Positions 1 through 9,538 of a stretch of 17,253 nt of DNA are shown piece after piece (positions within the stretch are counted from its first letter, which is position 1; every line of letters begins with the position of its first letter). Both the position numbers and the translations under genes were made by a program. Below the pieces are notes generated by a model that saw nothing but the letters and a program-made list of their open reading frames with translations, was not told the DNA's origin and did not search any database. Source of the stretch: Mycogone perniciosa (taxonomy: Eukaryota; Ascomycota; Sordariomycetes; Hypocreales; Hypocreaceae); NCBI GenBank assembly GCA_025331125.1, contig JAOALB010000329.1:1-17253 (forward strand), given 5' to 3'.

Positions 1-1174
1 TGCGTTGGAATGAAGGAATGTGTCATGTTGTGGAATGTGCCGTGATGTGGAATAATCCGTTACTGAGGTTGACACTATCAAACAATGTAGTGCGCGGTTT
101 TTCCAGAGCCAAAATTCAATGGCCCTATCTCGGCTTTCATTACTCAACAATGCATCGCCCAAGAACCTCTATGGTAGGTCTATGTTTGTACTCCCAAGAC
201 TAGCTATACTAATCCAGGTAGCACCGTTCGTTCCATAAAGGTGATTCCTGGCGCTCGTATTGAACTTTACGAGTAAGTAATTGGCAGAACATGTACTTCG
301 TACTTGGTCCGGATGTGGCTAGTGTATATTTATCAAAGTCGTTAGGACTACGGAGTACGGCGGTCCGTCACAGAGTTATACTGTTGATCAAGCAGACTTC
401 TTCGCCGTGGTTAGCGGCATCCGATACTGGAGGTCATAACAGGTGAAACATGACGCGAGGAAGAATGTGAAGTGTGTACAGTTAGGTATCCTTAGCTCCT
501 TTTACCCCATCGTCAGGAAACTGATTGGATTGGGATTCAAGACATATCGTGGCGCGGAACCGCGATCAAGATTCGTCTTCGGACCTCAAAGGCAGTAAGA
601 CCTTCGTGATCAATACGGTTAAGAGGCTCTAACTACTAGCCACGAGGTATTCTATCCTGGATCCCTTCGCTCTCATCTATGCATGACCATGAATCTTGTG
701 ACACTCACGTGGGCCCCTTGCTTCTATTTCAAAAACTATTATTCGTCTTTGCAAATAGGACTGCGGAGTATACGCTTAATCAACCAAGCTATCTAACCAA
801 TCAGGTTTCATAGACGGTGACGATTTGGGCTATGCGGCATCAACTGCGGAGTACTTGCTTCAGCTTGGGCCTTAGACTACATAAAAAATTGTCTTCGTTT
901 CAGTCTACCCCATTGATTCAATATCTTCTTTGCATCTACTAATTGTGACTTGAATATCATATTGGTTTTGTACAACTCCTAAACGGGTTGACTTCCTATC
1001 TGGTTCTGCTGCATATCTGCTCTGCTGGCTCTCGAGGCAGAACTCACCATACAGATTGTTCCATATATGTCACATGGACTCTGCACGTGGCTCAAATCTG
1101 CGTGTTTTAGGGCCTATTGGATTCATGCATCAATAAGGTCGAATCGCCAAGGCAGACTGGAGTCAAATGTTCAT
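1..1174. other. Non-genic stretch upstream of the secreted-protein gene
   Basis: No reading frame here looks coding: frames are short, lack splice-compatible continuations that I could build, and show no recognisable motif. The stretch does hold copies of the dispersed TAC-GRA-GTA motif (293-301, 349-357) and degenerate copies (762-773, 845-854). It also holds two CACGTG palindromes (706-711, 1084-1089), the core of bHLH sites; whether they act on the gene at 1351 is inference. The first 60 bases contain several spaced copies of TGGAAT without a clear unit. Confidence 0.5.
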
Positions 1175-1204
1175 GCCCAACAGGGCCCAACAGGGCCCAA
1201 CAGA
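1175..1204. repeat. 10-bp tandem repeat, three units
   Basis: The unit GCCCAACAGG occurs three times head to tail (1175-1184, 1185-1194, 1195-1204), the last with one mismatch at its final base. It lies just upstream of a TATA-like sequence and about 150 bases upstream of the secreted-protein start, so it sits in the promoter. It may be a simple duplication or a repeated binding site; nothing in the sequence decides between these. Confidence 0.75.
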
Positions 1205-1221
1205 GGGATAAGTTGGTGTAG

Positions 1222-1227
1222 TATATA
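1222..1227 (+). promoter_or_regulatory. TATA-like element of the secreted-protein gene
   Basis: TATATA lies about 125 bases upstream of the ATG at 1351, a reasonable distance for a fungal gene with a short leader. No other TATA-like sequence is better placed. This is a positional inference. Confidence 0.35.
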
Positions 1228-1350
1228 TTCTGCCGAAGCTGTTGCTCACGGAAGGATGGGATCAAGCAAACAGCTTTCTCCTAGTTGTTCAGACATCATC
1301 TTGCTTCGCTGAACTACCCACAAGCTAGGTTCGATACAAAGAGACACAAA

Positions 1351-1885
1351 ATGCATCTTACTCTTTTTACCCCTATCCTTCTCGCCTTCTTCGCAGCCGC
1401 ACAAAGAGTTCCACAAGGCCAACTTTTTCAGCCTACCCAGTCTATCCAGCCTTCTTCGTCAGGAGCGTTGGTAGGTTAAGATATACCACTCATAATCTGT
1501 TAGATAATTAATTGCCACAAAAATGTAGTGCATCGCTTTTACTCAGCCAAATACCGACGGAGATGCCAAGGCTGTTGTCAACGATGGGAAATGCGTTGTT
1601 TTTGATGTCAAACCGTAAGTCTCTGTTTACTGACACACTTATAACCGATTGTGTTATGCTAACCTACTGATAAGCAACATTGTCCGCTCTGTGATGGTGG
1701 GCATAGGTGCCCATTTGGAGCGTTTCGCGTAAGAGCATCAGATAACTCGGCAGTTGGTGGGATGTTGCTAACACACATCAAGTGATTACGACTGCGGCGT
1801 CCCCTTCGTTCGTTATTCTATTGATCAAGCTGATATCGGCATTGTCAACTCCATGCGATGTAGTTATGTGCAAGGGGACCTTTAG
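1351..1885 (+). CDS. Small secreted four-cysteine protein (120 aa, four exons)
   Basis: I do not recognise a named family. The model joins exons 1351-1470, 1529-1614, 1675-1728 and 1783-1885. The introns are 58, 60 and 54 nt. Introns 2 and 3 have GTAAGT and GTAAGA donors and CTAAC branch sites 9-17 bases before the acceptor. Intron 1 (GTAGGT...TAG) has a weak branch site. The 120-residue product starts with a signal peptide: residues 1-17 are hydrophobic (LFTPILLAFFAAA), with cleavage likely near residue 17. A short Gln/Ser/Pro linker follows, then a compact domain with cysteines at 41, 62, 91 and 113, enough for two disulfides. The four exons join in frame without a stop and keep a cysteine in exons 1/2, 2 and 4, which supports the model. 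The start has a good context (ACAAAATG). Its role is unknown; effector-like or surface roles are only possibilities. Confidence 0.7.
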
Positions 1886-2480
1886 AAAGTTCCTGTTCTG
1901 CGGCCTTGAACATTTACTACCCGGAAGATTGAGAGTGGTATTTGTCTGCGACTCGCTCTTTTGTGTGTGTGTACCATCTTAATCCATTAGCAACTCAACA
2001 AGTCTGTTGATGGGGCACAGACGCTGCTAGTGTATCTTCGTTATTATTTCGATACCAACTGGGAACAAGCACATTTGCATGGAGTAATTTTTTGGCGAAT
2101 AAATAAATAAAAATCCAACGGCCGATTTAACCCTTTTTTCGTAGCCTAACATGGCGACGAGAATGTTGAGGTTGTCTAAGTCAGAATGTCTAGTCCCTGA
2201 ATTGATAGCACTGATAGCACTGTGGGAGCGCTGTAGAGGTGCTGTAGAGTGCTATAGCCATGCAAGCACAAGGCACCTATGTACCCTACCTAGGCAACCA
2301 CCACGACTTACTGAGACCTCAAATCACAAGCTTCACCTTCATTGTTTCATCCTCTCTCCGCTTCTTCGTGCTGCCCAAAACACCCATTCGTATTATCCTT
2401 CGTCTCTTGTTCAAGTCAAGTCGTCTGTTTCTCCTCCTTCAGCCTCTTCAGCCTCAGCCCCTTCAGACAGGAGCAGGCAA
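1886..2480. other. Spacer: 3' end of the secreted gene, promoter and leader of the F-box gene
   Basis: An AATAAA-type signal repeated as AATAAATAAATAAA begins at 2098, 213 bases past the stop of the secreted-protein gene. It may serve as that gene's polyadenylation signal. A 9-bp direct repeat, TGATAGCAC, occurs at 2203-2211 and 2212-2220. From about 2340 the plus strand is rich in pyrimidines and CTTC/CCTC runs, typical of a fungal promoter or 5' leader. The frame of the F-box gene is open back to an ATG at 2151, but that extension does not look like protein. Confidence 0.5.
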
Positions 2481-4460
2481 ATGTCCGACTCTGCCAATCT
2501 CACAACCCTCCCACCAGAGCTCATCCTACGCATCTTTGAATGCGATGCCATCTCTCACCATGAGCTCAGGTCGCTCCGGCTTGCCTGTCGCAGCCTCTCT
2601 GGCCCTACGACACAGGCCCTCTTCTCCAGGATCGGCATCTCCAAGCTCCATTCAGATCGGGAGGCATTCCTGAATATTGCAATCCGACCGCATCTCGCGT
2701 GTGCCGTTCAGACTCTTGTCTGGTATGAGTTGGCCGAGGACGAACTCAGCTTCATTCACCTACACAACCCACGCTCTGCTATTGAGCAACCCCCCCCTGC
2801 GAACTCTCGGGATCGCCCACGATTTGCTGCGGATATGGAGCAAGAGCTGTCCAGCATCACCAGTCAGGCTCGGGCCATGTTCTGGTTGCCGTTCGAGGAC
2901 CACGTTCAGTATCAGGAAGAGAGAGAATTGGAAAATAAGAAGGCGAAGGCCGACGCCCGAACCGAAGCAATCGACGATTTCATGGGTTGGTTCTACGTAG
3001 CTCTCGATCACATGCCAAAGCTCACAACTTTCATCTCCAAACCCATGCATCCCCAGCGCGAGTTGCGAATGCCATCTGGATACATCGGTCCTTATTACCC
3101 CATGACAGCCCAGATATTCCAGCGTGGCATGTGCTCTACTAGGGCACAGATGAATGAGGGATTCTGTACCTTCATGATGCCATACATATCACATAGAGCC
3201 AGAAGGCGAGAAGACAAAGGCAAACGTCTGCTACCAATTAATCGCCTCCATCTCGCAGACGAAGGTCACTTTTCGTTCATCACTCGATTGGGGCCTGAAT
3301 TTAAAGACAGTTTTGCGTGTCTCGGCCGCATAGAACTGTGCATCAGTCAACTCGAGACTGTGGAAAACGACCTCACGGGGCTGGCCGCGTGCCTCCGAGC
3401 TGCCACGAATCTTACCGAGTTGCGGTTATGTTTCGAGCGCTGCGAATCGCTAAAAGGCTCTACGACGCCCGCCATATTTGATACTATTTTCCCAGAATCC
3501 TGCTTTGATCCCGTCTCAGCGTGGCCGAACTTGCGTCTTCTCCATCTCGTCGACATTCCCTTTTCAACCGATTCGTTGGTTCGTGTTGGCAAAGGACTGG
3601 CCAGGTCCCTGAAGATTCTCAGAGTCGACATATATCCCATGAAGAGGCAGGCACTTGAATGCTTGGCAAATATATCTGAATTGAAGCTAGAGAGTTTCGT
3701 TGTCACGTTCGAACATGGGATTGGGGATGACTATTACCAGCCAATAACTGAGCAGATGGCGCTTGGCTTCATCAATGGCGAGAGTCAATGGCCCCTCCCT
3801 TCTCGCCATAGAGACCCTGAGAAGACTTGCATTTACACACACGATACAGTGTTTGATTTACACGGCTGGAGGACGGCGGCAATATTCGACTCTCGTGATA
3901 GCCCGCGAGGATATTCCATTGCTGATATGCGGGAGATGGAACAGGAGGATGTAGATGAGGTCGGTACCGATGAGGACATTCACGAGCAAACACCTTCTGA
4001 GACTGAATCTTCATCCGACGAAACTGGTGATGACGATGACGATGACGATGACCAAGGAAAAAGCGAGGACGAGGATGAGGAAAACCATGGGAACGACGCC
4101 GCAGAAGTAGCATCACACCGCAGACGCCTCATCTCCGCTCCCAGGTGGAACTGGACCCAATCCTCCGATGGCAACGTCTACTACTGGGAAGTTCTTGCAC
4201 AAGATGTCCGCCAGCAAAGTTACCCCACGGGGATTTGGCTCTTTACTCACCGCAATGGGGAACAGGCCTTTGGCGATGACCCCCTCGAATTCTGGAGCGA
4301 CTGGGAGGGCAGCGATGCGGGCGATGTGGCTGAGGCGACACCCCGGGGGCTTAAGTTTGATCACTATGTAGAACATGCTGGAGCATGGGAGGATACGAAT
4401 GAGATTCTGATACCCTTCGGAAGAGCTTTGAAGTGGGACAGCAGAGATGGGACGAACTAG
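2481..4460 (+). CDS. F-box protein, intronless (659 aa)
   Basis: F-box proteins recruit targets to SCF ubiquitin ligases through Skp1; the target here is unknown. Residues about 7-50 form the F-box, starting LTTLPPELILRIFE and running through a leucine- and arginine-rich helix region (LRSLRLACRSLS). The middle shows leucine-spaced segments resembling degenerate leucine-rich repeats (around LTELRLCFE, LRLLHLVDI and LKILRVDIY). Residues about 484-540 are strongly acidic and include eight consecutive Asp encoded by a GATGAC microsatellite near 4026-4052. The C-terminus is tryptophan-rich (YYWEVL, EFWSDWEG). I chose the ATG at 2481 because the F-box follows directly. An in-frame ATG at 2151 would add 110 residues of low-complexity sequence from what looks like a leader. 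The gene is convergent with the Zn2Cys6 gene. A candidate AATAAA lies at 4593-4598. Confidence 0.85.
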   Translation: MSDSANLTTLPPELILRIFECDAISHHELRSLRLACRSLSGPTTQALFSRIGISKLHSDREAFLNIAIRPHLACAVQTLVWYELAEDELSFIHLHNPRSAIEQPPPANSRDRPRFAADMEQELSSITSQARAMFWLPFEDHVQYQEERELENKKAKADARTEAIDDFMGWFYVALDHMPKLTTFISKPMHPQRELRMPSGYIGPYYPMTAQIFQRGMCSTRAQMNEGFCTFMMPYISHRARRREDKGKRLLPINRLHLADEGHFSFITRLGPEFKDSFACLGRIELCISQLETVENDLTGLAACLRAATNLTELRLCFERCESLKGSTTPAIFDTIFPESCFDPVSAWPNLRLLHLVDIPFSTDSLVRVGKGLARSLKILRVDIYPMKRQALECLANISELKLESFVVTFEHGIGDDYYQPITEQMALGFINGESQWPLPSRHRDPEKTCIYTHDTVFDLHGWRTAAIFDSRDSPRGYSIADMREMEQEDVDEVGTDEDIHEQTPSETESSSDETGDDDDDDDDQGKSEDEDEENHGNDAAEVASHRRRLISAPRWNWTQSSDGNVYYWEVLAQDVRQQSYPTGIWLFTHRNGEQAFGDDPLEFWSDWEGSDAGDVAEATPRGLKFDHYVEHAGAWEDTNEILIPFGRALKWDSRDGTN

Positions 4461-4895
4461 AGGGTTGTATGGTCTATTTTGTGTCAACAGAGTGAACAAT
4501 GCCCAATAACTTTTAGGTAAAGAGATGTAGGGAAAGGGAAAAGATGTATACAAGTGTTCACATGGCTTCCACGGCTCCCCTCTATATTCAAGAATAAACA
4601 TCCCAACGCTACCCATCATTATACCTTATTGCCACGCATATTGCCCGCTCTATCCATCATTCATATAACCCAGAGATGCCCCTTTCTACTTCGCTGTTAC
4701 CATATATGGTACATTTTAGTGTATTCATTCAAGCTCCTCCCGCGAACCAGAACGCCTGTCAACCATAGTCTGATGCCCGAGAGACACGCGCGAAGAAAAG
4801 ATTGCTCATCAAAATCCGGCCAGCTTGCCATATTCAAATCATCTAATAGTCCCTTAGCATATGTGGAATGGCCAGAGGCAAACAACGGGCTTTGT
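4461..4895. other. Convergent 3' spacer between F-box and Zn2Cys6 genes
   Basis: The two genes end tail to tail with about 435 bases between stops. AATAAA at 4593-4598 on the plus strand, 133 bases after the F-box stop, is the best candidate polyadenylation signal. Open frames crossing this spacer on either strand have no coding character. I see no clear AATAAA for the minus-strand gene. Confidence 0.55.
4593..4598 (+). terminator. Candidate polyadenylation signal of the F-box gene
   Basis: Exact AATAAA 133 bases downstream of the stop at 4460. The spacing is typical for a fungal 3' UTR, but fungal polyadenylation signals are degenerate, so this is suggestive only. Confidence 0.35.
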
Positions 4896-7296
4896 TCAAC
4901 ATACTCCAGCTAACATCGACTCTGAATCTGAAACTGGTTGTCTCTGCCAAACGAGTTGGCCATGTGGTCCGACATTCGCATCGGCCACTTCCTCTATGAG
5001 ACCCCATTCCCCAGTATCGGGGTCCTTGTGCGCGGATCGGAAGATGATGCTGGTTCCGAATTTTTCGAAGACTAATTCACGGCGCCTTATTTGTAGCCAC
5101 TGCTGGTTTTGGTTGTCCCCGGCTTCGGCCATGTTCACGACTTCTGTTTCCTCGTTCTTCAGGGCAATGGCTCGGAATACACGGCTATCACGCAGCGCAT
5201 TGCGCATTGGGTACTGCCCCAGAATGCGGATGGATTCTGCCCTAACCACAGGGTCTCGACAGCCCATTGCAGCCACGAAGAGAGGCCAGGTCCAGCCGGC
5301 GTCCATGGAAAAGCCGCAATTCGGACGGGATTGCAGTAATCTCTCGGTCAGGATGTTGATCTCCCGGTACTGCGGAGTTAGACCTTTGACCGTGACGAGG
5401 CTGGAGAAGCGGGGGACCGTGGTGTAGATGTAGAGGATCAGGTAGTCGATGCGGATGCTCATGGCTTGGAGGAGGAGCCGCTGATTGTTGGTCTGGCTGA
5501 TGGCAGGCAGGTACAGGGGCTGAGATGCTTCGCTCCATCGCTGTAGCCAATATCTGGACTCGGCAATGAATTTGGATATCGCCGGGTTTTTGTTGATGCT
5601 TGTTAGTTTCATCTCGAGCTCGGCATCGCTGGTCACCTTGCGCAGCGCGAGTCTAGATGACATCATGTTTATCATGGGCAAGTGCTGGACCATCTGTCGT
5701 TGAACCAGAACCCAGTAGCCATACATTTCCTCCCAAGACCTGAAAGAGACCGGCATGTCTTCCAACTTGGTGATGGTCATCAACTTGGGCCGAAAGTACG
5801 GCGAGTTCTTGGTGAATGGCGCGATTCCAGGGGGTTTTCCAGGTGGCGCTTGAGGAGGGGACTGGCCGCCTTGGCTTTGGGGGCTTCCTTGGCTCGGCGG
5901 ACTCGGTAAGCCGGTAATTTGGGAACCAGATTGGGGGGAAGAAGCTTGCCGCGGTGTTCCTGGCTGACCGGGAGGACTCTGACCGGGAGAAGAAGGTGAG
6001 CTTGTGGTTGGCGACGCCAGGTGTCGGGGGCTGGGCTGTGGTTGTTGCTGCTGCGGTTCTTCACCTCCTGGTTTCGGGGGAGCGAAGAATCTCTTGAATG
6101 AGCCCATATAGGATCTCGACTGCAATTCCAGGGGTTTATAGCAGTCTAGAATATCCTGAACGAGGGCAGGTGGCGCGGGAGCAATTCTGACGAGACCGGG
6201 TGCCTTGTCGGTGCAGTTGGCGAGCTCGTTCAACATGCTGAAGCCATGAGTGATATGCTTGAGGGCTGCTGGCGTGTTCCCCCGCTGAGTCTCGAAGCAT
6301 ATGAAAAGCAACGACGAGAGGAGAGCCGTTCTCAGACCCTCCCTGGTGGGCTTGGCCTTGGCTTGCATGCGAAGGGCTTCGCAGTAGTATGCTATGGCGT
6401 TTAGATAGTGCCTGTTGCTGGTGGTGGGTTCCGCGACTGGGCCCTCCAGCTCATAGGCCTTTCGCAGGGCCCCGACGGCCATGGCGCCATAACGAAGGGG
6501 TGATTCCTCTAGAGTCACCTGGGGCATGGTTGCCGTCCAAAGGTGAGTCTGGTTGAGAACACCGCCAAGAAAGTTGACGGATAGGGTAGACCATTCGTCA
6601 AAGTACAGTCGCTGATCGTCACTGGCGAATCGGATGGTGTTGACGGCGGGCTCGGTGAGTATCAGGGGTGCTTTCTTGGTATGGATAAGCTTGGCATTGG
6701 AGGGTGTTGAGCTGGAGGATTGGGACGAGGTAGTGGTAGTATCGGCATTAGTAGTATCTGCATAGGCATCACAGTAGCCTCGCCATTTGATGCAGTTGAG
6801 ACATGCTGGCCGAGTCTCGTCGCATTTGACATGGCGTTTCCTAGAGACGGAGAAAAGAGACAGCTGTTAATCGAACGAACCCGTACTGAAAGCGCATAAC
6901 GGTCCTTGCTGGAGGTCGGGCTGTGTTATCAGACAACTTACTTGCCTGCGCGAACATGACCAGGTCAGCCAAGCTGGACGCGATATGACACTGCTGTTCA
7001 CTTACATGTGCCGCAGCCAGTCCGAGCGCGGGTCGAACTGCGTCGCGTGTGTCTTGTCCGCGTATCGAGCGCAAAGCGATGTGTGCCGCCTCGGCCCCCT
7101 CTTGATGGGGCGGAAGATAACGAGGACTGAGAGGGGCTATAGTTCGTCCATGGATGATAAGCCGTCAGCACAGATCCTGGAACTCGTGATGGCAGGGCCA
7201 TGCGCCACGAGCAACGGAAGATGACGGCGGCGTCACTCACTCGGCTGACTTGTTCTTGTTGTTTTTGTTGATCGCGACGGTGAATTGAATCTCCAT
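4896..7296 (-). CDS. Zn2Cys6 (C6) fungal transcription factor, spliced, 711 aa
   Basis: A nuclear DNA-binding regulator; target genes are unknown. The model is exon 1 7296-7241, exon 2 7136-7002, exon 3 6840-4896. Intron 1 has donor GTGAGT, branch CTGAC and acceptor TATAG. The second intron interrupts the zinc cluster. The product has the full spacing C60-x2-C63-x6-C70-x6-C77-x2-C80-x6-C87, with CKKRHVKC and the family's Pro at 75. A linker rich in Thr/Ser (about 92-115) follows. Then comes the fungal-specific regulatory domain of the Fungal_trans_2 type from about residue 140, with features such as YYCEALR and LLFICFETQRGN. Residues about 318-403 are an insert of Pro, Gln, Ser and Gly that splits this region. 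Exon 1 contributes a Lys/Asn-rich start. The ATG at 7296 is the first that reads into the cluster through good splice sites. A second splicing reading with a 4-nt microexon gives the same protein (see 6942-6945). Confidence 0.85.
6942..6945 (-). other. Possible 4-nt microexon (GCAA) inside the zinc-cluster codons
   Basis: Exon 2 can end at 7006 before a consensus GTAAGT donor. A 60-nt intron with a CTGAC branch and a GCAG acceptor (7005-6946) leads to GCAA. That is followed at once by another GTAAGT and a 101-nt intron ending CTCTAG at 6841. T+GC makes Cys63 and AA+G makes Lys64. The simpler reading uses the weak donor GTGAAC at 7001 and a single 161-nt intron, giving TGT AAG instead of TGC AAG. 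Protein and mRNA length are identical; only one synonymous base differs. Splice-site quality favours the microexon, simplicity favours the single intron. Confidence 0.5.
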
Positions 7297-8045
7297 GCCG
7301 CCGTTGCTTGTGGCCCTCCTGCGTCAGCGGGGCAGGATCTTGAAGACACTGTCGTTGATGGCACCCGTAGTCGATTCTCCAAGCCTGTCTTGTCTTGCCT
7401 GTCTTGCCTGTCTGTATGCTCAGAACTCCAGGGTGGCTTGTCGCAAACGAATCACGCCTTAGGTTGTCTGCAGATAGTAATGCGATGCAGACCAGAAGAG
7501 GCGAGAAGAAAAGAGGGGAGGCGATATATGTACGAAGCAAGGCAGCCAACAACAACAGGTGATATTGATATCTCTCTCCTCCCTCCCTCTTCTACCTACT
7601 CGTAGGAGTCTAGAAGCAAAGCGCACGGAGCACAAGAAGCGGGGACGGCAATGAATTAGCAATACCCCGTCTTTTTTTTCTTCAACGCTCGTTATCAACA
7701 AGGATGAAAGAGCGAGGATCATTTGGATTTAGTATATAGAAACATGGGTCCAAGGTAATGCATCGGCACTGGGCAGAGACAAGAGAGTGGAGGAGGTTCG
7801 GCAGAACTCATGACCGAGCCGGGATTCGGCAGCCCAGATAATACCTAGTATTTATCCTGTCGGTACGAGTAATAGTAGTAGTATCCTGCATCTGCATGCA
7901 GGTTCACCGTTCGATAGTACTGCGACCAAGCAGGTAGTAGTTAGTGGGCATAGAGCCGCTAGCAAGGAACAGATACCAGTAAGATACCGGTTGGATCAAT
8001 AGACCCTATGAAGTTTACGGAAACTAGCAATAGTATTAGTACTAC

Positions 8046-8055
8046 TACGGAGTAC
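8046..8055. repeat. TAC-GGA-GTA dispersed motif
   Basis: Exact TACGGAGTAC in noncoding DNA. It is one of nine exact TACGGAGTA/TACTCCGTA copies in the window, each with TAC and GTA arms around a central triplet. Confidence 0.7.
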
Positions 8056-8378
8056 TGCAACTCACAGTACCCAAGAATCGAGACCAGGATATCCACATCT
8101 ACATTCTAGAATCAGCAACTTGCAAGCATAGATCAACATGTGACAGGTCAAAGCCCATTATCTGGTGAGTGATCAAGATAACAACCAAGCAAGCACGCAG
8201 GTATGGAACGGGAAATCCGGCCAACCACTCTGCTGTGTTCTCAGATTTACATCTACGATTCAAAGCCAATGTGCCAGAAGGGCTGGCAATATGAACAAAC
8301 ATCTAACAGTAATTCCACGTAGTATTTTGCATTATGGATGAGTACAACTTGTATGTGCTTCATATGTCAGAGTCCAAG

Positions 8379-8388
8379 TACGGAGTAC
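8379..8388. repeat. TAC-GGA-GTA dispersed motif
   Basis: Exact TACGGAGTAC followed by GGCG. A GAA-centred copy (TACTTCGTA) lies 63 bases further on at 8451-8459. Confidence 0.7.
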
Positions 8389-9024
8389 GGCGAGGACACA
8401 ACAGCCAGCCGACGTATGACGGGAATGGCGTTCGAATTGCCGAGGCCAGCTACTTCGTAGACCCCAGCGCCTATGGAGATACTGCTACTAAGAGCTGCAG
8501 GCCAAAAGGGGACCTGTGACTTGGACCCTTTGTGGGCGCAATTGTCTGGCTGCCGGTGGACGATACCTGCGGCCAAGGTCTTGGTGACGGGATTCAACCC
8601 AGTCTGCATGCTCTCTCTGTATGTCCGGGAGGCCAGGTTAATTTACTAAGCTAATTCGTCGGCATCTCCGACAACTTTTTGCCCGCACTGAGAGAGTTTG
8701 TCATGCAGAGGATCAATATTGGCCGATTACAAATTGCAGCATCCCTATATGAAAGTGGTGGTAAGTAGGACCATTGTCGGGAACCAGGCTCTCATACCGG
8801 ACCGTTTGTGATGCGATGCGATGAGAAGTGTGTAGAATAGATACGGATCCTGATATGACCTTCGGACGGAACACGGAGGCCGGATCACGCACGGGGCACT
8901 CTTCTTCGGCTCGCATCATGCTAAATGCCAAATGCTGCTTCTACCGGCTCCCAATTAATAATAATAGATAATATTAGCCCTCAGTCAAAGAAGCCATCTC
9001 AAGGGTGAAAGGCCGGGGATTAGA

Positions 9025-9041
9025 TACGGAGTACGGAGTAC
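9025..9041. repeat. Two overlapping TAC-GGA-GTA motifs
   Basis: Two copies share their GTA/TAC edge, giving TACGGAGTACGGAGTAC. This resembles a 7-bp unit (CGGAGTA) duplicated once. Confidence 0.75.
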
Positions 9042-9277
9042 TGGGGACTGGACAAGACAGGGGCCACTGATGATGCTTGGCATTTGTCATCTGTTTGGTC
9101 GCCGGATTGGGCGATGAGGAGAGAATACGGGAGATGCCCAGTACGCAAGAGTCTATTACTCCGAAAAGGGCTACAAGATTCGATTGCATTACTCCGACGA
9201 GTTAAGTGGCAGCGGAATCGCTCTGAAGCTTTTGGCGAAGGAGAAAAGAAAAACCCATGAGGATCGAAGGATCGAAT

Positions 9278-9296
9278 GGTAATAATAATAATAATA
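9278..9296. repeat. AAT trinucleotide microsatellite
   Basis: About six AAT/TAA units in tandem in noncoding DNA. No function is implied. Confidence 0.7.
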
Positions 9297-9344
9297 CGAT
9301 ACATACACGAAGTCCTCGTATGGCTAATAATCATAAATTATCGG

Positions 9345-9384
9345 GAGTACGAAGTGCTACGAAGTACTACTACTCGTAGTAGTA
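9345..9384. repeat. TAC/GTA-rich block with an inverted repeat
   Basis: A degenerate (9348-9356) and an exact (9358-9366) TAC-GAA-GTA motif run into TACTACTAC-TC-GTAGTAGTA at 9365-9384. That is a 9-bp inverted repeat with a 2-base centre. Further CTACTA and TAGTAG runs continue to about 9435. Confidence 0.7.
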
Positions 9385-9529
9385 GTAATATGCCCTACTA
9401 CTAGGTAGTTATAGTCGTGCCTACTAGTATAGTAGGAAGAATGAGGCGATGACACAGGTTATGATCCCCAAAGCATTCCTTTTCGCATCAGGTGTTTCCT
9501 CAGGTTCGACGGAGTAATAATACTATTGC

Positions 9530-9538
9530 TACGGAGTA
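9530..9538. repeat. TAC-GGA-GTA dispersed motif
   Basis: Exact TACGGAGTA in the divergent spacer. A partial copy (GACGGAGTAATA) precedes it at about 9508. Confidence 0.7.

Noticed and set aside
2151..2480. In-frame 110-residue N-terminal extension of the F-box protein
   Set aside because: The sequence is leader-like, with short direct repeats and pyrimidine runs, and the F-box begins right after the ATG at 2481. Kept only as an alternative start.
4861..5427. 188-codon plus-strand frame opposite the transcription factor
   Set aside because: It is the antisense shadow of a well-supported coding exon and matches no family.
7459..7722. 87-codon minus-strand frame upstream of the transcription factor
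   Set aside because: It lies in the putative leader or promoter and has simple pyrimidine-derived composition; at most an upstream frame.
8334..8519. 61-codon frame in the spacer
   Set aside because: Contains two TAC-GRA-GTA motif copies and no motif, start context or splice partner of note.
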